A DNA stretch of 64,000 nucleotides from Woeseia sp037968755 (GTDB taxonomy: Bacteria > Pseudomonadota > Gammaproteobacteria > Steroidobacterales > Woeseiaceae), in contig JBBKWB010000080.1 of the NCBI GenBank assembly GCA_037968755.1, positions 71,677-135,676 of the forward strand, written 5' to 3'. Below the pieces are notes generated by a model, which saw only the letters and a program-made list of their open reading frames with translations, searched no databases and had not been told where the DNA came from. How positions within the stretch are numbered: the stretch's first letter is position 1; each line of letters starts with the position of its first letter. The position numbers and the translations under genes are program-made. Shown in pieces: positions 53,235 to 61,678 of this stretch.

Positions 53235-53951
53235 TTGGGCAGAAAATCAACAGCAAACATAAGCGGCGCGCCGATTTGGGCCGTACGGGCCGGGCTAGCG
53301 CTTGCTGTCGTTTTCGGCGCCTATCTTACCTTCGAACTTGGCCGGATTCAGGCCGGATACAACGTCGCAGATGCGGTCAGCGAGCGGCAGGCCTACAAAC
53401 GACAGATTGCGGATCTTGAGACGCTGCTGGAAGGCCGGCAAGAACAGATCGCGCTGCTCGAAACGCATCGGGATATCGATCGTGCGGCCTACAAGGATGT
53501 CGAGGCGAGCCTTGCCGGCTTACAGCGCAAAATTCAGGAGCAACGCGATGCAATCGCCTTCTATCGCGGCATCATATCGCCTGCCGATGGCGGTCGCGGG
53601 TTACGAGTTCAGAATCTGAAGCTCGTCAAGTCGCATACTGAGGGCATGTACAATTTGCACCTGGTCCTGGTGCAGGTTAAACAACACGAACAGAACGTGC
53701 GTGGCGAGGTCGAATTTACCGTCGAAGGCGCGCAGGATGGCCAATCGGTGACCTATGCGCTGGCGGATCTGTTGCCCTCGAGTGAGGACAGCAACTGGCC
53801 ATTCTCGTTTCGATATTTTCAGGACTTCGATCGGCAATTGGTATTACCCAGCGGATTTCTGCCGGAACGCATCAATATCGAGGTCAAGTCGCGCACCAAG
53901 TCGGTAGCGAGTGTGAAGCAAAGTTACCTCTGGCAATCGAGCCAGAGCTGA
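53235..53951 (+). CDS. DUF6776-type membrane-anchored coiled-coil protein
   Basis: A 238-residue protein with one N-terminal membrane segment (residues 14-34, WAVRAGLALAVVFGAYLTFE), a coiled coil (about 45-105) and a C-terminal beta-rich domain (LRVQNLKLVKSHTEGMYNLH). This pattern matches a conserved gammaproteobacterial family of unknown function, usually beside a bactofilin gene, as here. The frame opens with TTG; no strong ribosome binding site is seen, so the start is uncertain. It lies 9 nt before the bactofilin gene. Confidence 0.72.
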   Translation: MGRKSTANISGAPIWAVRAGLALAVVFGAYLTFELGRIQAGYNVADAVSERQAYKRQIADLETLLEGRQEQIALLETHRDIDRAAYKDVEASLAGLQRKIQEQRDAIAFYRGIISPADGGRGLRVQNLKLVKSHTEGMYNLHLVLVQVKQHEQNVRGEVEFTVEGAQDGQSVTYALADLLPSSEDSNWPFSFRYFQDFDRQLVLPSGFLPERINIEVKSRTKSVASVKQSYLWQSSQS

Positions 53952-53960
53952 GGAGAGACA

Positions 53961-54392
53961 ATGTTCGGTCGTAAGAACAAGCACCATACGGTCACAGAAA
54001 CGCTGGTAGGCAGCAATACCAAAGTCAATGGCGATCTGCATTTCGCGGGCGGCTGCCATGTCGACGGCATTGTAAAGGGCAGCGTGACTGCGGATATCGA
54101 GAGTGACTCGGCGCTGACAGTTTCTGAGGACGGCAGTATTGAAGGTGGCGTAACCGTCCCCCATCTCTTCCTGAACGGCATAGTTCGTGGCGACGTAGTC
54201 GCTGGCCAACGAGTGGAACTGGGACCAACCGCGCGGGTAGTAGGCAATGTGTATTACAATCTGATCGAAATGGCGATCGGGGCCGAAATCAACGGAAAGC
54301 TCGTTCATCAGCCGGGTGCCCAGATGCCATTGCTGGAGCAGACCAGCAAAATTGAGCCGGCACATCAACCTTCAGCCGTCAGCAATTCCTGA
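53961..54392 (+). CDS. Bactofilin (polymer-forming cytoskeletal protein)
   Basis: A 143-residue bactofilin. The core of short beta repeats (TLVGSNTKVNGDLHFAGGCHVDGIVKGS, then ALTVSEDGSIEGGVTV and VLGPTARVVGNVYY-like turns) folds as a right-handed beta-helix that polymerises without nucleotide. Such filaments scaffold cell-wall enzymes or polar proteins. A GAGGAGAGAC ribosome binding site precedes the ATG. The M23 peptidase at 59936 is the kind of partner seen in other species, but not adjacent here. Confidence 0.92.
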   Translation: MFGRKNKHHTVTETLVGSNTKVNGDLHFAGGCHVDGIVKGSVTADIESDSALTVSEDGSIEGGVTVPHLFLNGIVRGDVVAGQRVELGPTARVVGNVYYNLIEMAIGAEINGKLVHQPGAQMPLLEQTSKIEPAHQPSAVSNS

Positions 54393-54426
54393 CGCACGTA
54401 TCGCCTCAACGAGGCAGGACAGAATC

Positions 54427-54789
54427 ATGCAAGTCAATAATTCAGCCAGCAGCATGCCGCCACCACCGATAGTATTCACGGACGCGGCAGCCGATAAAGT
54501 TAACGAACTGATTCAGGAAGAGGACAATCCGGAACTGAAGTTGCGGGTGTTTGTATCCGGCGGCGGTTGCTCAGGATTTCAGTATGGCTTCACTTTTGAC
54601 CAGAACATGGAAGATGGCGACAGCGCGGTTGAAAATCGTGGCGTGACCTTGCTCGTCGATCCTATGAGTGTTCAGTACCTTATGGGTGCGGAGATTGATT
54701 ACAAAGAAGACCTGCAAGGTGCACAGTTCGTCATTCGCAACCCGAATGCATCGACGACGTGTGGCTGCGGCTCATCCTTCAACGTTTAG
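54427..54789 (+). CDS. erpA: Iron-sulfur cluster insertion protein ErpA
   Basis: A 120-residue A-type carrier that delivers Fe-S clusters, for example to isoprenoid-synthesis enzymes. The three cluster-binding Cys are in VSGGGCSGFQYGF and STTCGCGSSF near the C-terminus. The ATG at 54427 fits family length; an in-frame upstream start would read into the bactofilin gene. It follows bactofilin by 34 nt. Confidence 0.95.
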   Translation: MQVNNSASSMPPPPIVFTDAAADKVNELIQEEDNPELKLRVFVSGGGCSGFQYGFTFDQNMEDGDSAVENRGVTLLVDPMSVQYLMGAEIDYKEDLQGAQFVIRNPNASTTCGCGSSFNV

Positions 54790-54825
54790 TATCAGCCAGC
54801 GTATGCGCTTGACCAGGGCAGACCC

Positions 54826-56376
54826 ATAAGCGCCGCCGCAGGCAATCCAGCCACCCATGACGCGGACGGGTCGTCCGCCGCCGAAGTCATCGCAGCCGTC
54901 GATCTCGGCTCCAATAGTTTTCACATGATCGTTGGCGAATTGCGCCATGGCCAGCTGGTCATCATTGATCGGCTGCGCGAAACAGTGCGGCTCTCGGAGG
55001 GTCTGGAAACCACGGGCGAGCTGAGCGAGGCGGCCCGCCAACGAGCCCTCGAGTGCCTGGCCAGATTTGGCGAGCGCCTCCGCGACATGCGTGCATCCAG
55101 CGTGCGTGCCGCAGGCACCAGTACCCTGCGCCGGGCCCGCGACAGCCAGGCCTTCAGCGAAATCGCAGAGGCTGCGCTGGGCCACCCCATCGAAGTAATT
55201 TCGGGTATCGAAGAAGCGCGCCTTATCTACAACGGTGTGTTGCACAGCTTGCCGCCGCACCCTGGACACCGCCTCGTACTGGATATCGGAGGCGGTAGTA
55301 CGGAGTTGATACTGGGTCACGCCGCGACAACCAAGGCGCTCGAAAGTTTGCACCTGGGTTGTGTGGCCATGACCGAACGGCACTTTCGGGATGGCGTGAT
55401 CAGCAAGTCAGCATTTGACGCGGCGCGTCTTGCGGCGCGCCTCGAGTTGCGCCCGGTCAAGGCATATTTCCGCTCTGCCAACGACCTGCAGGCAATAGGT
55501 ACATCGGGCACCATTCTTTCAACGGAGCAGGTTGCTCGCGAGACCGGAGTGATCGATGGCGGTGGCTTGACCGTCGAGGCAGTAGAGGCCCTCATAGAGC
55601 GCGCCATCGAGCTGGGCAGCATCGCTGAACTCCGTCTGCCGGGATTGTCCGAACGCCGAGCGCAAGTGTGGCCGGGTGGACTGGCAATTCTTGTAGAGCT
55701 GCTCGGTGTATTGCAGATTCCCCGGTTACAGGTTTCCGACGGTGCGTTGCGCGAAGGCCTCCTTTACGAAATGCTCGGCCGCCGCAAGCAAGAAGATGCC
55801 CGCGAGCGAACTGTCAGCGCGATGGCCGCTCGTTATCATGTAGACGAACTGCAAGCAGAGCGGGTCGCGACGACGGCCAGGATACTGTTGGAGCAATGTG
55901 CCGCGCCGTGGGAGTTAGTATCGAGCTTGCCGCGCAGCATGCTTGATTGGGCGTCTCGCCTGCATGAGATTGGTCTGGACATATCTCATGACGGTTACCA
56001 ACGGCACGGCGCCTACATTGCCGAGAATGCGGACATGCCGGGGTTTCCACGAACCGAGCAGGCGCTGCTCGCCTTTCTGATTGGCAGTCATCGTCGACAG
56101 CTTGCGGTGCGTTCGGCGCGCCGATTACCTGCTGGCTGGCGCAACAAAGGTGTGCGTCTGGCGATCCTGTTGCGACTTGCAGTACTGATAAATCGCAGCC
56201 GCAGTTCTGAGGCGCTGCCGGAGATTCGGCTGGAGGTAAAGCGTCGCACGATTAGTATTCGTTTTCCGCAAGCCTGGCTAGATAACAATCCGCTTACGCT
56301 CGCCGACCTGCAACGCGAAACGATGTATCTCGAGCAGGCGGATTTTCATCTGAGTGTAGAGAGTACAACGGACTGA
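54826..56376 (+). CDS. ppx: Exopolyphosphatase, start codon unclear
   Basis: The Ppx/GppA phosphatase releases phosphate from polyphosphate ends. The phosphate-1 motif AAVDLGSNSFH (54892-54924) and phosphate-2 region VLDIGGGSTELIL are present, followed by an HD-like C-terminal domain. The first ATG in this frame (54925) comes after the essential AAVDLGSNSFH, so it cannot be the real start. Upstream to the preceding in-frame stop (54787) there is no ATG, GTG or TTG. Candidates are ATA at 54826 and ATC at 54889. A short frame starting ATG at 54803 (MRLTRADP) would join with a one-base shift, so a frameshift or sequencing error is possible. The end at 56376 is followed by a MITE-like element. 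Confidence 0.85.
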   Translation: MSAAAGNPATHDADGSSAAEVIAAVDLGSNSFHMIVGELRHGQLVIIDRLRETVRLSEGLETTGELSEAARQRALECLARFGERLRDMRASSVRAAGTSTLRRARDSQAFSEIAEAALGHPIEVISGIEEARLIYNGVLHSLPPHPGHRLVLDIGGGSTELILGHAATTKALESLHLGCVAMTERHFRDGVISKSAFDAARLAARLELRPVKAYFRSANDLQAIGTSGTILSTEQVARETGVIDGGGLTVEAVEALIERAIELGSIAELRLPGLSERRAQVWPGGLAILVELLGVLQIPRLQVSDGALREGLLYEMLGRRKQEDARERTVSAMAARYHVDELQAERVATTARILLEQCAAPWELVSSLPRSMLDWASRLHEIGLDISHDGYQRHGAYIAENADMPGFPRTEQALLAFLIGSHRRQLAVRSARRLPAGWRNKGVRLAILLRLAVLINRSRSSEALPEIRLEVKRRTISIRFPQAWLDNNPLTLADLQRETMYLEQADFHLSVESTTD

Positions 56377-56377
56377 C

Positions 56378-56664
56378 CTAGGGAGACTCTGATCAATTCG
56401 CGTCGCACACGTTGTTGTCAAATCGTCTGCGGCGCGACGCGTGCCGCAGCGCGTATCGGGGATACGGGCAAGGCGCGCAACAAAGCAGCAGACGATTTGA
56501 CAACAACCCTATTCCATTCAATGATTTACCGAGGGACGGACGGGTGGCCGGCGAGGCTGCGTTACTCGTCGCTGGAGTACATAGAGTACACTGCGCTCCT
56601 CCGGCCTTGCCTCGCCGGCCACCCGTCCGTCGTGTGCGACGCGAATTGATCAGAGTCTCCCTAG
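56378..56664. mobile_element. MITE-like cloverleaf element between ppx and ppk1
   Basis: The ends are perfect 34 bp inverted repeats (56378-56411 and 56631-56664) that begin with CTAGGGAGACTCTGATCAAT. Inside are two more perfect inverted repeats: 19 bp (56412-56430 with 56488-56506) and 23 bp (56535-56557 with 56609-56631). Folded, this is a stem with two arms. CTAG at both extremes fits the YTAR-type target duplication of IS5-family elements, leaving a 279 bp element with 30 bp ends and no coding capacity. The right CTAG supplies the ppk1 stop codon. Without the element the ppx and ppk1 stops would be one base apart. Confidence 0.8.
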
Positions 56665-58739
56665 CTGCTGCCGGCACCCAATTCTTCCATCAAGACCTGC
56701 TGCGCAGAAATTCTCTCGTCGCCATTTGGTCGTAGTCTCTCGTAGCTGCCGTCACCCTGCAGCTCCCACGCGCCACAATTGTCAGCGAGAAAGAGTTGCA
56801 GATCTCGCTTAAGGCGATCTTTAAGAGGGCGTTGCCGGATCGGGAAACAGGCCTCAGTGCGCCGGAAAAAATTTCGACCCATCCAATCCGCGCTCGAGCA
56901 CAGAAAGACTTCCTTGCCGCCATTGCGGAAATAGTAAACACGCGAGTGTTCGAGAAATCGTCCCACAATAGAACGTATGCGGATGTTGTCCGACAACCCG
57001 GGCACGCCGGGACGCAGTGAGCAAATGCCGCGGACAATCAGGTCAATCTTCACCCCTGCGGCAGACGCGCGATAGAGCGCGTCGATTATCTGTGGCTCGA
57101 TCAGCGCATTTACCTTTGCGATGATATGCGCATCCTCGCCAGCAGCGGCGAAGCTGATCTCCTGTTCTATCCTGACTATCAGAGATCCAAACAGCGAGAA
57201 AGGCGCAGTGACTATCCTGTCGAGATCCTTCGCCTCGGTCAGGCTCGTTAGCTGCATGAAAACCTTGTGAACGTCTTCGCCGAGCTTGCGGTTGGCACTC
57301 ATGAAGCTGTAATCGGTATAGGCGCGCGCCGTCCCGGGGTGATAATTGCCTGTGCCGAGATGTACGTAGCGGCGCAAACGGTTCTGTTCCCGGCGTACGA
57401 CCATCGACATCTTTGCGTGGGTCTTGAAGCCAACCAGCCCGTACACGACGTGTGCACCGGCTTCCTGCAAACGATTGGCGAGTGAGATGTTGGCAGCCTC
57501 ATCGAAGCGCGCCATTAACTCAACGACAACGGTTACTTCTTTGCCTGCACGAGCCGCTTCGACCAGCCTGTCCACAATGGGCGATGCGGCACCGGTTCGA
57601 TAAAGGGTTTGCTTAATCGCGAGGACCTGCGGGTCCTTCGCAGCCGTGGCGATAAAGTCGACAACCGGGGCAAACGACTGATAGGGATGATGCAGCAAGA
57701 CATTCTGCTTTCTGAGGACGGCAAAAATACTGTCGCCCGTTCGCAAGGCATCTGGAATGCCGGGCGTGAACGTCGGGTAATGCAATTCCGGCTGGTGCGC
57801 CATCTCGCTTACCGCGATAAGACGATTGAGATTGACCGGGCCATCAACAGCAAACAGGTCCGCATGCTCGAGTGCAAAGTGATCAAGAAGGAACTCGCAC
57901 AAATCTTCAGGGCAGTGCTTGCTTATTTCCAGGCGCACTGCCTCTCCGTAACGGCTAGCCGCTAATTCGCCTTCTAGTGCGCGTACAAGGTCATCAACTT
58001 CTTCGTCATCGACATACAGGTTGCTGTTACGTGTAACCCGAAATTGATAGCAACCATCGACCGCCATGCCGGGAAACAGCTCGGAAACGTGTACGTGGAT
58101 AATCGACGACAGGAATATGTAGCACTCGGAGCCCGATTCACAAAGGTGCTCTGGCAGGCGAATGATTCGCGGCAGCGAACGCGGCGCTTGCACAATCGCT
58201 CTGTGGCGGCGGCGACCAAAAGCATCAAGGCCATCCAGGCGGACAATAAAATTCAGACTCTTGTTCAGTATGCGAGGGAAGGGTCGCGAAGGATCCAAAG
58301 TCAGTGGGGTCAGCACCGGCACGATTTCAGTGTGGAAAAAGTTGGCGAGCCATGCGCTTTGATCGCTAGTCCATTCTTCTCGACGCGGAAACTCAATATG
58401 CTTGTCGGCGAGTTGTGGCAGTAGCACGTCATTAAGCAGGGTGTACTGATCGTGTATTAACGAGACCGAGCGGTGCCGGATTTCGTCGAGTAACTGCTGC
58501 GGCGTCAGGTTGTCGGGACCCGGTGCAGGGGCGCCAATCTCGAGCAATTGCTTGAGCGACGCGACTCTTATCTCAAAAAACTCATCAAGATTGGTGCACG
58601 AGATACACAGGAAACGCAGTCGTTCGAGTAAGGGGATTTCCGGGTCACTCGCCTGTTCAAGCACACGACGATTGAATTCCAGCAAGCTGAGATCACGATT
58701 GATGTAACGATCGGTTGCCGGCAGCACTGGGGCGTCCAC
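56661..58739 (-). CDS. ppk1: Polyphosphate kinase 1
   Basis: A 692-residue Ppk1 that builds polyphosphate from ATP. The N-terminal domain has YINRDLSLLEFNRRVLEQA and NLDEFFEIRVASL. The catalytic phospholipase-D-like part has RFDEAANISLANRL, and YVHLGTGNYHPGTARAYTD holds the autophosphorylated His. The end is at GAGSS with the stop inside the MITE-like terminal repeat. It starts with GTG at 58739; it is convergent with ppx. Confidence 0.95.
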   Translation of the reverse strand: MDAPVLPATDRYINRDLSLLEFNRRVLEQASDPEIPLLERLRFLCISCTNLDEFFEIRVASLKQLLEIGAPAPGPDNLTPQQLLDEIRHRSVSLIHDQYTLLNDVLLPQLADKHIEFPRREEWTSDQSAWLANFFHTEIVPVLTPLTLDPSRPFPRILNKSLNFIVRLDGLDAFGRRRHRAIVQAPRSLPRIIRLPEHLCESGSECYIFLSSIIHVHVSELFPGMAVDGCYQFRVTRNSNLYVDDEEVDDLVRALEGELAASRYGEAVRLEISKHCPEDLCEFLLDHFALEHADLFAVDGPVNLNRLIAVSEMAHQPELHYPTFTPGIPDALRTGDSIFAVLRKQNVLLHHPYQSFAPVVDFIATAAKDPQVLAIKQTLYRTGAASPIVDRLVEAARAGKEVTVVVELMARFDEAANISLANRLQEAGAHVVYGLVGFKTHAKMSMVVRREQNRLRRYVHLGTGNYHPGTARAYTDYSFMSANRKLGEDVHKVFMQLTSLTEAKDLDRIVTAPFSLFGSLIVRIEQEISFAAAGEDAHIIAKVNALIEPQIIDALYRASAAGVKIDLIVRGICSLRPGVPGLSDNIRIRSIVGRFLEHSRVYYFRNGGKEVFLCSSADWMGRNFFRRTEACFPIRQRPLKDRLKRDLQLFLADNCGAWELQGDGSYERLRPNGDERISAQQVLMEELGAGSS

Positions 58740-58799
58740 TGGGTTTTCCGCTCGGGTTGCAGGGCCGGCCAGTATACCAATCTGTGGGTTACAAAATGT

Positions 58800-59930
58800 T
58801 TAACTGCGTCCCGAATAGATACCACCCAGGATTGCCGGGCGCGAGGCTCCGGTTACCGCGGGCAGGTTGCCAGGCAGGTCGGCCAGCCTGCGCGCGGCCA
58901 GCCATGCGAATGCCGCTGCTTCGATCCAATCGGGGTCGATTCCAAAGTCGGCAGTGCTGACCACCGAGGCCTGCGGCAAGCTGGATCGCAATCGGCGCAG
59001 CAGGTCCGAGTTGTGGACGCCGCCGCCGCAGACGAGAATCTCCGCGGCGTGTGGTGCTGAGTGGGCGATGGCATCGGCGATGGACCGTGCAGTCAGCTCC
59101 GCCAAGCTGGCTTGTACGTCGACCGGCGCGAGAGTGCGCTGCTTGGCAAGGCGCTCCTCAAGCCAGGCGCTGTGAAAATATTCAAAACCGGTGCTCTTCG
59201 GCCCCGGCAACGCGAAATACGGGTCGGCGAGAAGTGCCTGTAGCAGTTGCTCATCGAAAGAGCCACCGGCTGCCCAGCCCCCATCGTCATCGTATGCACG
59301 ACCCGTGTGTCGCTCGCACCACCAATCCAGCAGGGTATTACCTGGTCCGGTATCACATCCGGACACCGCTTCGTCATTTGCCGGCAGCACGGTGATATTG
59401 GCAAAGCCACCAATGTTCAGAACGATGCGCGCCGAATTCGCGGTGAAGGCCCAGCGATGAAAAGCGGGTGCGAGCGGTGCGCCCTCACCGCCGAGGGCGA
59501 GATCAGCGCGTCTGAAGTCGGCAACTGTCGTGATGCCAGTCCCGTTCGCGATAACGTTAGGGTCGCCCAGTTGCATTGTGAAGGCGGGTTTGCAGCGTGG
59601 CTGGTGTCGGACTGTTTGCCCATGACTGCCGATAGCTACGACATCCTCGGTGTTGGTTCCGCTTGCCGCAAGCACTTCGCGTGCGGCCTTGAGAAATGCC
59701 AAAGCAACCCGCTGGTCCAATTGGCCAACCTGGTCGACGGTGAAGTGCTGAGGATTTCGGCTGGCAGCAAACAAGCTTGATCGCAATGCGTCGTCGTAGC
59801 GACAGGTCTCGGCGTGCAAGACTTCGCAACGGTGCGAATCGAGCCGTACGAGCGCTGCATCGATGCCATCCATGCTGGTGCCGGACATCAAGCCGAGATA
59901 CACACCCGGCTGCAAATCGCTACTACTCAC
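58800..59930 (-). CDS. anmK: Anhydro-N-acetylmuramic acid kinase
   Basis: A 376-residue sugar kinase that phosphorylates and opens anhydro-MurNAc during cell-wall recycling. LGLMSGTSMDGIDAALV is the ATP-binding start; IGSHGQTVRH, TTVADFRRADLALGGEGAPL and ILVCGGGVHNSDL follow. It begins with GTG at 59930, 5 nt after the M23 peptidase gene ends, so the two form an operon devoted to peptidoglycan. AmpD at 27105 provides the upstream recycling step. Confidence 0.95.
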   Translation of the reverse strand: MSSSDLQPGVYLGLMSGTSMDGIDAALVRLDSHRCEVLHAETCRYDDALRSSLFAASRNPQHFTVDQVGQLDQRVALAFLKAAREVLAASGTNTEDVVAIGSHGQTVRHQPRCKPAFTMQLGDPNVIANGTGITTVADFRRADLALGGEGAPLAPAFHRWAFTANSARIVLNIGGFANITVLPANDEAVSGCDTGPGNTLLDWWCERHTGRAYDDDGGWAAGGSFDEQLLQALLADPYFALPGPKSTGFEYFHSAWLEERLAKQRTLAPVDVQASLAELTARSIADAIAHSAPHAAEILVCGGGVHNSDLLRRLRSSLPQASVVSTADFGIDPDWIEAAAFAWLAARRLADLPGNLPAVTGASRPAILGGIYSGRS

Positions 59931-59935
59931 GGCGA

Positions 59936-61396
59936 TTAGTCGAACGAAGCTGCGGCTATCTGGGTTCTCTTGTACTGCTGCAGTTCGTCAAGTATGGGCT
60001 GTGCGGTTGCCATGAACTCATTACGATATTCGTCCTTGATCGGATCGGCTTGTGGTAATTGCACAGTTCGCGGATTGCGGTGTACGCCGTTCAGTCGATA
60101 CTCATAATGCAGGTGTGCCGCTGTAGCGAGGCCGGTGCTACCAACAAATCCAATAGTCTGGCCCTGACGAACGCGCTGACCGACACGTGCGGTTTTTGCA
60201 AACGATGACATATGTGCATACAACGTCGTGATGTTGCCGCCATGTTGCAAAATGACAGCATTGCCGTAGCCGCCCTTACGGCCGCGAAAAATCACCTTGC
60301 CGTCACCTGCCGCCTTGATTGCGGTTCCTTTCGGTGCTGCATAATCCACGCCTTTGTGCGCACGAATAGTGTTCAACACAGGGTGCTTACGGCGCGGATT
60401 AAAGCTCGAACTGATTCTCGTGAAGTCGACCGGCGCCCTCACGAATGCTTTGCGCACGCTTCTGCCGTCCGGTGTGAAATAGTCAGAGTGTCCGTCTTTG
60501 TCAACGAAGCGAATGGCCTGGAACGTGCGCCCGTTCGTGTTGAATTCTGCGGCGATGATTTCGCCGGTCGTTACGAACTTGCCGTCTTGCCAAATTTCTT
60601 CATAAAGAATGTAGTAATCGTCGTTGTTGCGAATATCGAGAACAAAGTCGATGTCCCAGGCGAATATGCCAGCAAGATTCATGATCAGCTTGTCTTGCAG
60701 ACCAGCTGCCGCGGCACTTTCAAACAGTGAAGAAACGATTCTGCCGTATGCATTGCGACGAACGGTTTCGACTGGGCGCTCAACTTTTTCAGCAATGAAG
60801 CCTGAATCGTTGCGCGTAATTTGCAGCGATTCCGTCAGGCTGAGTTCCCTGTACAAGCTCATGAGGCGGCCCTGATCGTGACCGATCTCAAATACGTCGC
60901 CGGGCCGGAGCATTTTCAAATGCGTCGCGGCTTCTGGAATTCTGACGATCGAGGCGAGATCACCCAGGCTGATTTGGTTACGCCGAAATACTCTTTCCAG
61001 CGTATCGCCGGACTTGATCGTTTGTTTAATAATGTCGTATTGCGGCGTTGCGGGAATTGCCAGCGGAGGGTGAAAGCCGGAAACGAAATCGGCCAGCTTC
61101 TGCGTAGTAGTGACAGCGACAATGTCGGTGGCGCTGACGAGCGCCGGAAACGGTTCAGAAAAGTCGTGTTGCTGCTGAAGAATTGCGTCAATCGGGCTCG
61201 AGGTATTCACCGCCGTATCAGCGATGGCAGCTTGCTTGTTGGTCCCTGAAGCGCTCTTGATCGTCAACAACCCGGCAACAACTAACAAAGGCACGCCCAG
61301 GCCCAATGCGAACCAGTACCATGCTTTGGTCGTCGCAACTCGGCCCGCGACGCCTGGTTTGTAATCGTGAAGTAGTGGACTCACCGGTCTTTGCAC
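59936..61396 (-). CDS. M23 family peptidoglycan metallopeptidase (MepM-like)
   Basis: A 486-residue inner-membrane anchored endopeptidase. A membrane segment lies at about 25-46 (WYWFALGLGVPLLVVAGLL). A LysM/OapA-like domain is in the middle (SGDTLERVFRRNQISLGDLA). The M23 zinc site is HKGVDYAAPKGTAI (first His and Asp) and AAHLHYEYR (last His). It probably cleaves cross-links to allow wall growth. GTG start at 61396 with GGGGGAGAC upstream. In the same position, next to tyrS and anmK, as in many gammaproteobacteria. Confidence 0.92.
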   Translation of the reverse strand: MQRPVSPLLHDYKPGVAGRVATTKAWYWFALGLGVPLLVVAGLLTIKSASGTNKQAAIADTAVNTSSPIDAILQQQHDFSEPFPALVSATDIVAVTTTQKLADFVSGFHPPLAIPATPQYDIIKQTIKSGDTLERVFRRNQISLGDLASIVRIPEAATHLKMLRPGDVFEIGHDQGRLMSLYRELSLTESLQITRNDSGFIAEKVERPVETVRRNAYGRIVSSLFESAAAAGLQDKLIMNLAGIFAWDIDFVLDIRNNDDYYILYEEIWQDGKFVTTGEIIAAEFNTNGRTFQAIRFVDKDGHSDYFTPDGRSVRKAFVRAPVDFTRISSSFNPRRKHPVLNTIRAHKGVDYAAPKGTAIKAAGDGKVIFRGRKGGYGNAVILQHGGNITTLYAHMSSFAKTARVGQRVRQGQTIGFVGSTGLATAAHLHYEYRLNGVHRNPRTVQLPQADPIKDEYRNEFMATAQPILDELQQYKRTQIAAASFD

Positions 61397-61678
61397 GGCG
61401 TTGTCTCCCCCGCTGTAGCGTTGCCGGTACTGTACAGCGGGTTCGAATTAACGTCAAAGAAAAAAGCTCTCAAAATCATACCTTTAAATTACTTAAGTGA
61501 TGTCGCTTCTGGCGGCTTGCCGGCGTCGACCGGCGGATTTGGGCCGGCATTGGTCGATCGATCGTAGCTCGTCCAGCGAGCGTTGTCCGGTGACAATCCG
61601 CAGATCCTTCGTTCGGGGTTCAAAGGCGGCTGCGGAATGCTAAAGTTCTGCAGCTGAAATTCAGGAACAATGTGATCG

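Noticed and set aside
56393..56677. Open frame inside the ppx/ppk1 element
   Set aside because: It is built from inverted repeat DNA, is Arg/Cys-rich and matches no transposase; the element is too short to code for one.
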